In this document: positions 19,320 to 29,494 of the stretch, in pieces
Layout: each line of letters opens with the position of its first letter
How positions within the stretch are numbered: position 1 is the stretch's first letter
From: Pseudoalteromonas lipolytica
GTDB lineage: Bacteria; Pseudomonadota; Gammaproteobacteria; Enterobacterales; Alteromonadaceae
Assembly: GCF_001306915.1 (NCBI RefSeq)
Contig: NZ_LJTC01000007.1
Location: 1-64,000 of the forward strand
Length of the DNA: 64,000 bases
Direction of reading: 5' to 3'
The notes under the pieces: generated by a model
Databases searched by the model: none
What the model was told of the DNA's origin: nothing
The model's input: only the letters and a program-made list of their open reading frames with translations
Position numbers and translations under genes: made by a program

Positions 19320-21072
19320 CTTTATACGTCTATTAAAACTGTGCAAACCTCATACTGGCATGCTGCTTTTAGGGGCTTTTTTAGCAAGCTTAACGGTACT
19401 TGCTAATGTAGGCTTGCTCGCTATATCGGGGTGGTTTTTAGCAGCCATGGCAGCGGCGGGCATTGCTGGTGTGCAGATGAATTACTTTACCCCAGCTGGA
19501 GTGATCCGCTTTTTAGCTATCGTGCGCACAGCGTCTCGTTACGGTGAGCGGATGATAACTCATAATGCTACCTTTTTATTACTGAGCGAAATTCGCGTAA
19601 ACATGTTCAAGACTTTGAGCCAACTGAACAACGTTGACTTAGCAATGAGTCGTAGTAGCGATTTATTTAACCGGCTACAGAATGATGTCGATGCGCTGGA
19701 TAAGTTTTACCTAAATGTACTGCTGCCTATTATTGTCGCCCTTTTCAGCATTCCTATAGTAATGGCCTTCATGGCCATGTATAACGCTGACGTTGCATTA
19801 GTGTGCTTTACTTCACTGATGATTATTGGCGTACTGCTTCCCACATTGTTAAGCCATAAGCTTCACCAACAAGCGGATAACGAAACCCTGCTCTCAGCCG
19901 AGTTAAGATCTGAACTTGCCGATACGTTATCAGGTGCTAGAGAGCTTGCTGTCTATCAAGCACATGCGGCGCAATTAGCGCATTGTGATTCACTCAGTAA
20001 ACAATACAACAGCCAGCTCTACAATCGTCACAAGGCCATAGCAAATAGTAATGGCTTAAACACTTTGGTGATACAACTAACCATGCTAGCCAGTGTATTT
20101 ATGATAATTCCACTGGTTGCAATAGGGAGTATGAAAAACGTTGAACTGGCGATGCTCGCGTTATTTGTATTAGCAAGCTTTGAAACCGTGCTCACTCTGC
20201 CTACGGCATTTATTGAATTGCCGCTTACTTTAAGTGCCGCAAAGCGACTGTTTGATCTTGAAGATAAACACAACAGCTTAGCCGAAAAGCCAAACAACTT
20301 AGATGATCAGCTAGCAAACCAATTAGCTGACAAATCAGGGCTTGGTCTTGAGCTAAGCGAGGTCAATTACCAATACTTGGGGGCAAAAAGTAAAGCCCTT
20401 AGCAATATCAATTTTGCGATTACACCCGGCAGTAAAGTTGCCCTAGTCGGTGCCAGTGGCAGTGGCAAAACCACTCTAGTTAACTTACTCACGGGCCTTT
20501 GGCCGCTGCAATCAGGCTCATTAAAGCTCACCACCAAGCAAGATAACTTTGAACTTGAAAGCTTGAGCACTTCAACACGCTTTAAGCAGCTAACGATAGT
20601 TGCCCAGCAGCATCATATTTTTGATGGCACGCTACGTGAAAATCTTCGTTATGCAGCTTTTGATGCGACAGATGAGATGCTAATTGAAGCCTGTGAAAAC
20701 GCTGAACTTGGCTCTTGGCTTAAGAACTTAAAAGCCGGCCTTAATACCCGCTTAGGAACCGCAGGAAGAAAGCTTTCTCATGGTCAGTCACGTCGTATTG
20801 CCATAGCTCAAGCCCTATTAAGGCAAGGTAATTTAATCATTCTTGATGAGCCAACAGAGAGTCTAGATAACCACACTGAGCAAAACTTGCTGACTACACT
20901 TGAGAGAATATGGGCAGATAAAACCATGTTGACCATTACCCACGACCCAGCAATGCTAAGTCGTGTTGATAAGGTTATTTGGTTAGAACAAGGACAAGTA
21001 AGAGCCTTTGCAAGTCATGCTGAATTGATGGCTAATGAAGCCGACTACGTAGAGCTTATTACCCGTTTTTAA
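19312..21072 (+). CDS. cydC: Heterodimeric thiol exporter ABC subunit CydC
   Basis: 586 residues from ATG 19312, which has an AAGG ribosome site 8 bases upstream; a GTG at 19303 is less likely. It has a membrane domain, then Walker A GASGSGKTT, a degenerate signature LSHGQSRR and Walker B LIILDEPTESLD. The weaker signature is common in one half of heterodimeric exporters. It overlaps cydD by 8 bp. Its last 4 bp overlap the stop of the convergent RlpA-like gene. Confidence 0.96.
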   Translation: MHNFIRLLKLCKPHTGMLLLGAFLASLTVLANVGLLAISGWFLAAMAAAGIAGVQMNYFTPAGVIRFLAIVRTASRYGERMITHNATFLLLSEIRVNMFKTLSQLNNVDLAMSRSSDLFNRLQNDVDALDKFYLNVLLPIIVALFSIPIVMAFMAMYNADVALVCFTSLMIIGVLLPTLLSHKLHQQADNETLLSAELRSELADTLSGARELAVYQAHAAQLAHCDSLSKQYNSQLYNRHKAIANSNGLNTLVIQLTMLASVFMIIPLVAIGSMKNVELAMLALFVLASFETVLTLPTAFIELPLTLSAAKRLFDLEDKHNSLAEKPNNLDDQLANQLADKSGLGLELSEVNYQYLGAKSKALSNINFAITPGSKVALVGASGSGKTTLVNLLTGLWPLQSGSLKLTTKQDNFELESLSTSTRFKQLTIVAQQHHIFDGTLRENLRYAAFDATDEMLIEACENAELGSWLKNLKAGLNTRLGTAGRKLSHGQSRRIAIAQALLRQGNLIILDEPTESLDNHTEQNLLTTLERIWADKTMLTITHDPAMLSRVDKVIWLEQGQVRAFASHAELMANEADYVELITRF

Positions 21073-21437
21073 TCGAGCTGCTCAACAGTAACGTCAATCA
21101 CACCTTGCTTGACTGAGGCAATTTGTGAAAACGCCTTTTTTGATAAATCGATAATACGACCGCGGATAAATGGGCCGCGGTCATTAATGGTAACAATCAC
21201 ACTTTTATTGTTACTAATATTGGTGACCCTCACTCTGCTGCCAAAGCCAAGCGTTTGATGAGCCGCGCTCCATGCCTGTTGATTAAACACCTCACCACTT
21301 GCTGTCATTCGGCCATGATATTTATCAGCGTAATAACTGGCTTTGCCTTTTTCTATTGCTCCTTTTGATACTGAAGGCGCACTACTACAACCACTTATTA
21401 TTAAGCTTAACAATGCAAAGATGATGAGTTTATTCAT
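21069..21437 (-). CDS. RlpA-like double-psi beta-barrel lipoprotein
   Basis: 122 residues. The signal peptide ends in the lipobox ISGC with Cys17, so the mature protein should be a lipoprotein. The rest is a single double-psi beta-barrel domain (KASYYADKYHGRMTASG to NDRGPF and RIIDLSKKAF), as in RlpA lytic transglycosylases, which cleave peptidoglycan lacking stem peptides. The catalytic Asp lies in TINDRGPF. There is no SPOR domain, so unlike E. coli RlpA (362 aa) it should not be drawn to denuded septal glycan. It converges with cydC (4-bp overlap). I leave out a gene symbol because of its size. Confidence 0.85.
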   Translation of the reverse strand: MNKLIIFALLSLIISGCSSAPSVSKGAIEKGKASYYADKYHGRMTASGEVFNQQAWSAAHQTLGFGSRVRVTNISNNKSVIVTINDRGPFIRGRIIDLSKKAFSQIASVKQGVIDVTVEQLD

Positions 21438-21504
21438 ATTACTAGATCCTTTTTTGTCGTGAAGATAACAAGCACTGACTTAGCAAAACCTGAACTATAA
21501 AAAC

Positions 21505-21530
21505 AAAAAAGCCACCTTACGGTGGCTTTT
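21505..21530 (-). terminator. Intrinsic terminator after lpxA
   Basis: aaaagccacc and ggtggctttt form a strong stem, with tttttg following on the minus strand. It closes the long rpsB-to-lpxA side of the cluster. Confidence 0.88.
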
Positions 21531-21546
21531 AGTAATTAGCTTTTGA

Positions 21547-22317
21547 TTAGCGAATAATTCCGCGCTCAGAGCTTTTCACGAAGTCTATCATCAACTGAAC
21601 AGCTGGATACTTCGCAGCATCTTCACTTAGCTCAGCGATTGCTTCTTCAACACCTAAACTCTTACGGTAAAGCGTTTTATATGCACGGCGTGTTGCCATG
21701 ATTTCATCGCTTTCAAAACCACGGCGTTTCATGCCTTCAGTATTGATTGCTACAGGGCCTGCCGGCGTGCCAATGGTCGTTACAAATGGTGGCACATCTT
21801 TATTAACACCTGAGTACATACCAACAAAGGCATGTGAACCAATTTTACAGAACTGGTGAACACCTGAATTACCAGCAAGGATCACCCAGTCACCTACGTG
21901 TACGTGGCCAGCAACAGAGGCATTATTAGCAAAAATAACGTTATCACCCACTACTGCATCATGCGCAACGTGTGTGTAAGCCATAAATAAGTTGTTGCTA
22001 CCAATTTTTGTTACACCTTGGTCTTGAATCGTACCTCGGTGAATGGTCGCACACTCACGGATCACATTGTTGTCACCAATGATCAAGGTTGTAGGCTCAT
22101 TCGCGTACTTTTTGTCTTGGCACGCTTCACCGACCGAAGCAAATTGGAAAATATGGTTACCAGAACCAATCGTCGATGGGCCTTTTACAACCACATGAGA
22201 TTCGATGATACAGTTATCACCAATAGTTACATCGTTACCGATGTAGCTATAAGGGCCAACTGATACGTTATTTCCAAGTTTTGCACCTGGTTCGATTATC
22301 GCCGTAGGATGGATCAC
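21547..22317 (-). CDS. lpxA: UDP-N-acetylglucosamine acyltransferase
   Basis: 256 residues of left-handed beta-helix hexapeptide repeats (E. coli 262). It transfers 3-hydroxyacyl from ACP to UDP-GlcNAc, the first step of lipid A synthesis. The catalytic His lies in THVAHDAVVG, near residue 121. Translation should start at GTG 22317 (V/M-IHPTAIIEPG), three bases after the fabZ stop, with AGAGAG upstream; the frame extends further but only into fabZ. lpxB does not follow as it does in enterobacteria. Confidence 0.96.
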   Translation of the reverse strand: MIHPTAIIEPGAKLGNNVSVGPYSYIGNDVTIGDNCIIESHVVVKGPSTIGSGNHIFQFASVGEACQDKKYANEPTTLIIGDNNVIRECATIHRGTIQDQGVTKIGSNNLFMAYTHVAHDAVVGDNVIFANNASVAGHVHVGDWVILAGNSGVHQFCKIGSHAFVGMYSGVNKDVPPFVTTIGTPAGPVAINTEGMKRRGFESDEIMATRRAYKTLYRKSLGVEEAIAELSEDAAKYPAVQLMIDFVKSSERGIIR

Positions 22318-22319
22318 TA

Positions 22320-22772
22320 TTAAAACTCTCTTCTCGCACACATGATTTCGGCAGTACACACTACTTTGCCGTCAACTTTTGCTTCTGCTGCAAACTTCCA
22401 TATATTGCGGCGCTCTTTTAAAAACTCTACATGTAAATGCATAGTATCGCCAGGTAATACTGGCTGTTTAAATCGCGCATTATCAATCGCAGCGAATAAA
22501 TATAGTTCGTTATCGCTACGATTTTCAACTGTCTTAAAGCCAAGTAAGCCAGTTGCTTGGGCCATTGCTTCTAAAATCAACACACCTGGAAAGATAGGTT
22601 GATTAGGAAAATGACCCGTAAAAATAGGTTCGTTCACTGTTACATTTTTAATCGCATGTAACGACTCGCCTGGCGTGTAATCTAGAACACGGTCAACAAG
22701 TAGCATCGGGTAACGATGCGGAAGTAAACTTAAAATATCTTGGATATCAAGACTATTTAATTCATTTGCCAA
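22320..22772 (-). CDS. fabZ: 3-hydroxyacyl-ACP dehydratase FabZ
   Basis: 150 residues with the FabZ hot-dog fold: [14 protein letters not shown] and the catalytic [20 protein letters not shown] region carrying His and Glu. It dehydrates 3-hydroxyacyl-ACPs in fatty acid elongation and competes with LpxA/LpxD for substrate. The start is TTG 22772, seven bases after AAGGA and just after the lpxD stop; an upstream TTG (22796) lies inside lpxD. Use of TTG may tune the FabZ level against LpxA/LpxD. Confidence 0.95.
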   Translation of the reverse strand: MANELNSLDIQDILSLLPHRYPMLLVDRVLDYTPGESLHAIKNVTVNEPIFTGHFPNQPIFPGVLILEAMAQATGLLGFKTVENRSDNELYLFAAIDNARFKQPVLPGDTMHLHVEFLKERRNIWKFAAEAKVDGKVVCTAEIMCARREF

Positions 22773-22782
22773 AATAGCATCC

Positions 22783-23823
22783 TTATTTGTCTTCAATATT
22801 GAGTGACTTAGTCAGTGACTCAAGAGCTTTAATGCGGTCTTTCATATCGCCAAGATTGCGGATGTGGGCAATACTTCGGCGCCATTCTTTGTTAGTTTGA
22901 TGAGGTAATCCTGATGAATAGATTCCAGGCTCTGTGATTGCTTTCGTCACCATACTCATGCCGGTGATTATAGCACCATCGCATACGCTAAGGTGACCAT
23001 TAATTGCAACCATACCACCAATCTGACAATTCCTACCGATCTCGACGCTTCCGGCAAAAACCGTGCAACCGGCAACCGCTGTGCCTGAGCCGATCTCGAC
23101 ATTATGCGCTATTTGACATTGATTATCGATAATTACATTACTATGGATGATCGTATCGTCTAATGCACCACGGTCAATCGTAGTAGACGCGCCTACTTCA
23201 ACCTTATCACCGATGATTACTCGGCCAAGTTGCGGTATTTTCACCCATTCCCCACGCTCATTAGCGTAACCAAAACCATCGCTGCCCACGACTGTATTCG
23301 CTTGGAATAAACAGTCGCTGCCAATCTCAACTTCATGGTAAATGCTTACATTTGCCCAAAGCTTAGTGCTTTGACCAATTTTTGCATGCTCACCAATGAA
23401 ACAGTTTGGACCAATCTGCACATTGTCAGCAATAACAGCACCAGCTTCAATCACCACATTGGCGGCGATCGCGACATTATTACCAATCGAAGCTGAATCA
23501 TGAATGACTGCACTAGGGTGAATACCCGTCACTGCTGAGCGCGGTGTGGTGTCCATTAGCTGAGCAAGCTTGGCGTAACAAACATAAGGGTTAGCAACAA
23601 TGAGCTTATTACCCGAAAAGTACTCAGCGTCTGCTGATGATAAAATCACCGCACTTGCTTGAGTATCATCTAATTGCGAGCGATATTTCTTGTTCGCTAA
23701 AAATGCAATATGCCCATGTTGGGCATTTGCAAGTGTAGATATTTTTTTAATCTCTGTAGCGCCGTCACCTTGAAGGTCAGCGCCCAGAAGATCCGCTATC
23801 TGCGAAAGCGTGTAGTTTTGCAT
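22783..23823 (-). CDS. lpxD: UDP-3-O-(3-hydroxyacyl)glucosamine N-acyltransferase
   Basis: 346 residues (E. coli 341). An N-terminal uridine-binding domain (~1-100) is followed by a left-handed beta-helix of hexapeptide repeats and a C-terminal helix ([13 protein letters not shown]). The catalytic His sits in [10 protein letters not shown]. It adds the N-linked acyl chain in lipid A synthesis. It lies 9 bp after skp and just before fabZ. Confidence 0.96.
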   Translation of the reverse strand: MQNYTLSQIADLLGADLQGDGATEIKKISTLANAQHGHIAFLANKKYRSQLDDTQASAVILSSADAEYFSGNKLIVANPYVCYAKLAQLMDTTPRSAVTGIHPSAVIHDSASIGNNVAIAANVVIEAGAVIADNVQIGPNCFIGEHAKIGQSTKLWANVSIYHEVEIGSDCLFQANTVVGSDGFGYANERGEWVKIPQLGRVIIGDKVEVGASTTIDRGALDDTIIHSNVIIDNQCQIAHNVEIGSGTAVAGCTVFAGSVEIGRNCQIGGMVAINGHLSVCDGAIITGMSMVTKAITEPGIYSSGLPHQTNKEWRRSIAHIRNLGDMKDRIKALESLTKSLNIEDK

Positions 23824-23832
23824 ATATGATTT

Positions 23833-24351
23833 CTATTGCTTACTTACTTTTTCAACAACTTTGCTTGATAAGTCATCGACAGTTTTAGGGTTAACATAAA
23901 TCGTTGTTTCTTTAACTTTAACTTCATCGAATTTGCCAGCTTTCGCTACTTCTTCGATTGCATCTAAGATTAGCTTTTGAACTTTAGCTAGTTCTTGGTT
24001 TTGACGCATTTTGATTTCTTGCTCTAAAGGACGACCTTTTTCAGCAAGTTGCTGCTGCATACCTTGAATCTTAGTACGTAATTCTTCTTTCTGCTTGTCG
24101 CTCATAGTTGTCGCTTCACGCTTGAACTTTTCAGCTTCAAAACGAATATCACCTTGAAGTTTTTCTAGCTCTTGACGACGCTCAGAGAATTCAGCTTCTA
24201 AAGTTTGCTCTACTTTCGCCATTTGTGGGATTTGTTTGTAGATTTCTTGCATATCAACAATACCTACTTTGTGGGCAAATGCGTTAGTAGATAGGCCCAT
24301 AGATAAAGTAGCAAGTAGTGCAAAAGCTGTTGATTTAATTGATTTATTCAC
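23833..24351 (-). CDS. skp: Periplasmic chaperone Skp/OmpH
   Basis: 172 residues. The signal peptide ends at about residue 26 (TNAFA, then HKVGIVDMQ). The mature protein is mostly Lys/Glu/Gln-rich long helices (40-130) forming the tentacles of the Skp trimer, which holds unfolded outer membrane proteins in the periplasm. It lies directly between bamA and lpxD, the conserved position. Sequence identity in this family is low, so the call rests on length, signal peptide, coiled-coil and context. Confidence 0.92.
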   Translation of the reverse strand: MNKSIKSTAFALLATLSMGLSTNAFAHKVGIVDMQEIYKQIPQMAKVEQTLEAEFSERRQELEKLQGDIRFEAEKFKREATTMSDKQKEELRTKIQGMQQQLAEKGRPLEQEIKMRQNQELAKVQKLILDAIEEVAKAGKFDEVKVKETTIYVNPKTVDDLSSKVVEKVSKQ

Positions 24352-24363
24352 GAAAAAACTCCT

Positions 24364-26835
24364 TTAGAATGTATTACTAATGTTAAAGCTGATGGTCTTC
24401 GTATCGTCATCTTCTTCTTTTTGCAATGGATACGCAAAACTGATCAGCATTGGACCCATCGGAGAGATCCATTGTAGAGAAAGACCGGTTGAAACCCTAA
24501 AGCGCATCGGATCTGAGTAATCATCCAATTTAGCACGCTCATCTGTTGACAGGTTTTGATAACGGTCAATATTAAACTCTGTATCCCATACGTTTGCTGC
24601 ATCTACGAAGAAGCTGGTACGTACAGAGCTAGTGTTTTCTTCATCTAAGAAAGGTGTTGGAACAATAAGCTCCATCCCTGCGACCGCTTTGGCGTTACCA
24701 CCAATTCGGCCTGCTGTGTAAAGCTGGTCAAACTCTGATGCACCACCAATGCTACCTGTCGGTGCACCATCATGTGATGGCGTGCCAGGGATAGTTTGCG
24801 GAACACGTGATACAGCACGTGGTAAAATCGTATTTCGATCAAAACCACGTAGTTCCATTTCAGTTATTCTGAAGAACTCTTGGAACGGTAGTGTTTGGTC
24901 ATAACCATTGGTTGTACCATAACCATTACCATATGCAAGCGCCGCACGCGTTGAGAATACCCAGCTATGGTCATTACTGATTGGCCAATAAAAACGTGAA
25001 TCGTAATTTAGCTTAAAGTACTGTAAATCAGAGTTTGGCGTTGTTGCAGTTAAGTTAAGAGATTGGCGCGAACCTGCTGTTGGGAATAAACCACGGTTTA
25101 CAGTAACGCGTGACCAACCTGCACTTAGCTCGTACTTAGTAAAGTCAAAACCTGCATCTGGGTTATTTGGATCTAAGAAGGTTTCACGAATAACACGTGT
25201 TTGCTCGTACTCAGCAATATCTGACAGTTCTTCTTGTACCCAACGAACACCAAAGTTAATACGGTTTACTGCATCGATTGGGAAACCAATGTTAGTACCA
25301 ATACCATAGCTCTTCGATTTATAGTCGATTAGGCTAAACTTACTCGCATCGTAGTTACTGTAGAAAATGCTACTACCTTGCGATACACCATCAGGCGTAA
25401 AGTAAGGGTCAGTATAAGACACACTAATACGCTCAGAACCACGTGAGGTATTGATGTTGAAACCAATTTGGTTACCGGTCCCTAAGAAGTTTGATTCACT
25501 GACACCAATGTTAAATTGCAGACCTAAGTAAGAACCATAGGCAAGGCCTGCGTTAAAGCTACCTGCAGATTGTTCTTTCACAGTAAAATCTACATCAACT
25601 TGGTCATCTACACCTGGTACTGGCACCACATTAAAATCAACGCTTTCCATGTAGGGTAAACGCTGAATTTGCAGTTTAGAGCGCTCAAGGCTTTGATTGG
25701 ACAACCACGCACCTTCAAGCTGTGTCATTTCACGGCGCACTACTTCATCAGAGGTATTTTGGTTACCACCCACAATGATACGACGAACATAAACACGCTT
25801 ACCCGGATTAACCGATAGCGTTAATTGAACTTCTTTATTTTCATCATCAATTTCTGGGATGGTACGCACTTCAGCGTTAGCATAACCAAAACGCGCTAAG
25901 TAGCTTTTGATAAACTCTTCTGAAGAGGTCACAACAGAGCCATTATAAAGCTCACCTGTTTTCAGCGGGATAACACTTCTGATGAGTTCTTCACGACCTA
26001 ACAAGTCACCAATAAAGTCAAAGCCTTTCACTTTGTATTTAACGCCTTCGGTGATATTTGCTGTTACATAAACAGAGTCACGCTCAGGGCTTACAGATAC
26101 TTGTGTTGAATCGATATTAAAGCGCAGGTAACCACGGTCTAGGTAGTAACTGCGAATTTTCTCTAAATCGCCTTCAATGGTTTGCTTTTGATAACGGTCG
26201 CTCGACATGAACTTCCACCACGGCAAATCTTGCTGTGACTCAGCTAATTTAAGCAGCTCTTCATCAGAGAAAAGTTCGTTACCAACGAGATTGATTTGAC
26301 GAATTGATGCAGCATCACCTTCATCAAATTCAAATAATAGTTTTACACGATTTCGAGGTAACTTAGTGATACTAACTTCTACCTTTGCATTGTACTTACC
26401 AATACTGTGGAAGAATTCAACTAGACCTTTTTCAATGTTATCAAGAACTGTTTTATCAAGCGGCTCACCAGTACGGATATCCTGCTGGTCTAGCGACTCA
26501 TTTAGCTGCTCATCTTTGATATCTTTATTGCCATCAAATTCGATCATACTGATCGTTGGGCGCTCAGTCACTCGGAAGATAACACTGTTGCCATCACGTA
26601 ATGCTTTAATATTGTCAAAGTGACCAGAACGATAGAGAGCCTTTATGGTTCTTGAAATTGTGTACTCATCAATATTATCGCCCACATTGATCGGAATATG
26701 CGTTAACGCAGCACCCAGTGCAACACGCTGTAAACCTTCAACTTTTAAATCTTCTACAATAAAGGAGTTTTGGCCTAGGGCTGCAAAGCTAGCGCCTAAT
26801 AAACTTGAAACTGCCAAATGTTTTTTTATAGCCAT
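24364..26835 (-). CDS. bamA: Outer membrane protein assembly factor BamA
   Basis: 823 residues. A signal peptide precedes FIVEDLKVEGLQRV, the first of five POTRA domains (to ~430). The Omp85 beta-barrel follows, ending in the C-terminal Phe typical of outer membrane barrels. It inserts and folds outer membrane proteins. The barrel includes the conserved LRGFDR of strand/loop 6 (VRGF/Y motif). ATG 26835 is chosen because the signal peptide starts there; the frame extends to 26877 without support. Confidence 0.97.
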   Translation of the reverse strand: MAIKKHLAVSSLLGASFAALGQNSFIVEDLKVEGLQRVALGAALTHIPINVGDNIDEYTISRTIKALYRSGHFDNIKALRDGNSVIFRVTERPTISMIEFDGNKDIKDEQLNESLDQQDIRTGEPLDKTVLDNIEKGLVEFFHSIGKYNAKVEVSITKLPRNRVKLLFEFDEGDAASIRQINLVGNELFSDEELLKLAESQQDLPWWKFMSSDRYQKQTIEGDLEKIRSYYLDRGYLRFNIDSTQVSVSPERDSVYVTANITEGVKYKVKGFDFIGDLLGREELIRSVIPLKTGELYNGSVVTSSEEFIKSYLARFGYANAEVRTIPEIDDENKEVQLTLSVNPGKRVYVRRIIVGGNQNTSDEVVRREMTQLEGAWLSNQSLERSKLQIQRLPYMESVDFNVVPVPGVDDQVDVDFTVKEQSAGSFNAGLAYGSYLGLQFNIGVSESNFLGTGNQIGFNINTSRGSERISVSYTDPYFTPDGVSQGSSIFYSNYDASKFSLIDYKSKSYGIGTNIGFPIDAVNRINFGVRWVQEELSDIAEYEQTRVIRETFLDPNNPDAGFDFTKYELSAGWSRVTVNRGLFPTAGSRQSLNLTATTPNSDLQYFKLNYDSRFYWPISNDHSWVFSTRAALAYGNGYGTTNGYDQTLPFQEFFRITEMELRGFDRNTILPRAVSRVPQTIPGTPSHDGAPTGSIGGASEFDQLYTAGRIGGNAKAVAGMELIVPTPFLDEENTSSVRTSFFVDAANVWDTEFNIDRYQNLSTDERAKLDDYSDPMRFRVSTGLSLQWISPMGPMLISFAYPLQKEEDDDTKTISFNISNTF

Positions 26836-26940
26836 TTTGTTATCTTTATCCTTTACAACTGTATTACCGCTCAACACCTTTTTAAATAAACTTTTTGGTG
26901 TTTTACAATCGTGTTCAAATTGGAATTTTTCGCTTACTTG

Positions 26941-28293
26941 TTATAAACGCGATACATCATTGAACAAAGCGAAACATGTTAAAAATAGAAGCAGCAAGGC
27001 CCCCACTTTAAAACCAAATTCTTGCGTCTTCTCAGAGACCGGCTTTTTGCGAAAAAGTTCAATTATGTAATACATTAAGTGCCCACCATCTAGCACTGGC
27101 AGCGGCAATAAGTTAAATACACCAAGGTTTACACTAATTAATGCTAAAAAGCTTAAAAAGGCAACCAAGCCATAGCTTACGCTAGTTCCCGCGCCAACTG
27201 CAATGCCCACCGGACCACTTAAATTTTTAACCGACACCTGACCAGTAATTAAATTACCAATCATGTCAAAACTAAGGGTAATTAAACGCCATGTTTCTTG
27301 TATGCCCAGCACAATACTATCGACGGGGCCATAATGTCTAGTTTCAATATAGTTTTCTGGCCATGGCTCGACCACCGGAGACACACCTAAAAAGCCCTGA
27401 GCAACGCCTGTATCATTGGTTCTGCTTTGTGGCGTTACTGTCAGTTCTTTTATACTATCTTGCCTTTGTACACTAAATTGTAAGGATTTGTTAGGTGATT
27501 GCTGAATTAATGAAACTAACTTGCTCCAACTGCTGATATTTTCACCATTTACAGCAAGTATTTTGTCGTTAACCTGTAAACCTGCAGCTTCTGCCGCCGA
27601 GCCTTTACTGATCATGGCTACTTCTAAAAGTGCTTTAGGGCGAAACGGTACAATACCTATCGAGGTTAATGGCGGAACGTCTTGTTGATCTAATTTCCAA
27701 CCATCTAAATTAAGAGTACGCACATGTTTTTGATAATTTTGATCACGAAGCGTTACCACAACACTTTGCTCACCTAAGCGACTCATAAGTGAGAATGTGG
27801 CATCTTGCCAAGTGTTAATGTCGTCTTCACCAATTTTAATAATTTGCTGGTTTGGCTCAATCTTAGCAGCAGCGGCACGGCTGCCTTGAGTCACCTCACC
27901 CACCACAGGTTTTAATGACTGCACCCCCACCATATACATCACAGCAAGTGCAAAAATAGCGAATAAAAAGTTTGCCATCGGGCCTGCAGCCACAATCGCA
28001 ATACGTGCTTTTACTGATTTAGCATTAAATGATAAATGACGCTGCTCTGGCGGCACTTCGTCAACACGCTCATCAAGCATTTTGACATAACCACCTAGTG
28101 GGATTGCAGCAACCACATATTCGGTTTGCTGTTTGTCGTACCACTTGATCAACGGCTTACCAAAGCCAATTGAAAAACGCAGCACTTTCACGCCCGCTTT
28201 TCGCGCAACCCAGAAATGACCATATTCATGCACAGTCACTAAAATACCTAAGGCGAGAATAAATGAGCCAAGATTCCAGAAAAAATCAAACAT
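26941..28293 (-). CDS. rseP: Site-2 intramembrane metalloprotease RseP
   Basis: 450 residues (E. coli 450). The zinc site HEYGH is in the first helix (residues 22-26). Two PDZ domains lie in the periplasmic middle part (~120-310), and the second metal-ligand motif NLLPLPVLDGGH is near 395. It cuts anti-sigma factor RseA inside the membrane to release sigma-E, and also removes leftover signal peptides. It lies one base after dxr and upstream of bamA. Confidence 0.97.
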   Translation of the reverse strand: MFDFFWNLGSFILALGILVTVHEYGHFWVARKAGVKVLRFSIGFGKPLIKWYDKQQTEYVVAAIPLGGYVKMLDERVDEVPPEQRHLSFNAKSVKARIAIVAAGPMANFLFAIFALAVMYMVGVQSLKPVVGEVTQGSRAAAAKIEPNQQIIKIGEDDINTWQDATFSLMSRLGEQSVVVTLRDQNYQKHVRTLNLDGWKLDQQDVPPLTSIGIVPFRPKALLEVAMISKGSAAEAAGLQVNDKILAVNGENISSWSKLVSLIQQSPNKSLQFSVQRQDSIKELTVTPQSRTNDTGVAQGFLGVSPVVEPWPENYIETRHYGPVDSIVLGIQETWRLITLSFDMIGNLITGQVSVKNLSGPVGIAVGAGTSVSYGLVAFLSFLALISVNLGVFNLLPLPVLDGGHLMYYIIELFRKKPVSEKTQEFGFKVGALLLLFLTCFALFNDVSRL

Positions 28294-28294
28294 G

Positions 28295-29494
28295 CTAGTT
28301 GATGCCTCTTTTTACAAACTCAGTCGCTTTTACACGTGCAGCTTGGTCGCAAGCTAAAATCTCATCGAGAGTTTGCACGTTGATGTTTTGTGTTGCGTTG
28401 AGCGTTTCAGCGTTAATTCGATAAATATCTGTAAAGCCGATTTGACCATTTAAAAAGGCAGCAACGGCAATTTCATTCGCCGCATTTACTGTGGTGGTTG
28501 CACCTTGCCCCATTTCACACGCATCAATGGCAAGTTTTAAATTAGGGTAACGGGCATAATCTGGTTTAGTGAAAGTAAAATCTGCCATTTGTGAAAAATC
28601 GAGCGGTTTTACACCCGCATCGACACGCTCAGGAAAAGCTAAAGCATGCGCTATTGGTGTGCGCATATCTGGATTGCCCATTTGCGCAAGCACTGAGCCA
28701 TCTTGATATTGCACCATAGAGTGAATAATACTTTGTGGGTGGATCACCACTTCAATATCACTGGCACAGCAGTTAAACAACCACTTGGCTTCTATAAACT
28801 CTAGGCCTTTATTCATCATAGTGGCTGAATCAACAGAAATCTTTTGTCCCATCGACCAATTAGGGTGTGCCACCGCTTCTGCAACAGTCACTGATGATAA
28901 TGTCGCTAAATCACGCTTTAAGAAGGGACCGCCAGAACCAGTCAGCAAGATTTTGCTCACGCCATTGTCAGCAAGTAAGCCAGATGTATTTTGTAGCGAT
29001 GCTGGCATACATTGGAAAATCGCATTATGTTCGCTGTCGATAGGCAGTAAAGTGGCGCCATGTTGTTTTACTTTATCAATAAACAACTGACCTGACATAA
29101 CGAGCGACTCTTTATTAGCGAGCAAGACCTTTTTGCCAGCTTCAACTGCACTTAAAGTCGGTAACAGACCTGCTGCACCTACTATCGCCGACATCACTGC
29201 ATCAACATCTGTATGTGCAGCAAGCTCACACATCGCCTCAACACCTGCTAATACCTGAGTGTTACATTCGCTATTAGTGAGTAAGTTTGAAAGCGCGCTA
29301 GCGGCTTGTTGATCAGCCATTACAGCAAATTTAGGCTGATGTGCGATACACAACTCAGCCATTTGCTCGGCATTTTTCCCCGCCGCTAGAGCAAAAACCG
29401 CGAAACGCTCTGGGTTTCTAGAAACAACGTCTAAGGTGCTTAAACCGATTGAACCAGTTGCGCCCAGTACGACAAGTTGCTCAACTTTGCTCAT
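28295..29494 (-). CDS. dxr: 1-deoxy-D-xylulose 5-phosphate reductoisomerase
   Basis: 399 residues (E. coli 398). The NADPH-binding [14 protein letters not shown] is at the N-terminus, with the metal-binding acids in the [10 protein letters not shown] region. It catalyses the committed step of the MEP isoprenoid pathway, which feeds UppS downstream. ATG 29494 overlaps the cdsA stop (ATGA), and the stop is one base from rseP. Upstream frame extension is inside cdsA. Confidence 0.97.
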   Translation of the reverse strand: MSKVEQLVVLGATGSIGLSTLDVVSRNPERFAVFALAAGKNAEQMAELCIAHQPKFAVMADQQAASALSNLLTNSECNTQVLAGVEAMCELAAHTDVDAVMSAIVGAAGLLPTLSAVEAGKKVLLANKESLVMSGQLFIDKVKQHGATLLPIDSEHNAIFQCMPASLQNTSGLLADNGVSKILLTGSGGPFLKRDLATLSSVTVAEAVAHPNWSMGQKISVDSATMMNKGLEFIEAKWLFNCCASDIEVVIHPQSIIHSMVQYQDGSVLAQMGNPDMRTPIAHALAFPERVDAGVKPLDFSQMADFTFTKPDYARYPNLKLAIDACEMGQGATTTVNAANEIAVAAFLNGQIGFTDIYRINAETLNATQNINVQTLDEILACDQAARVKATEFVKRGIN

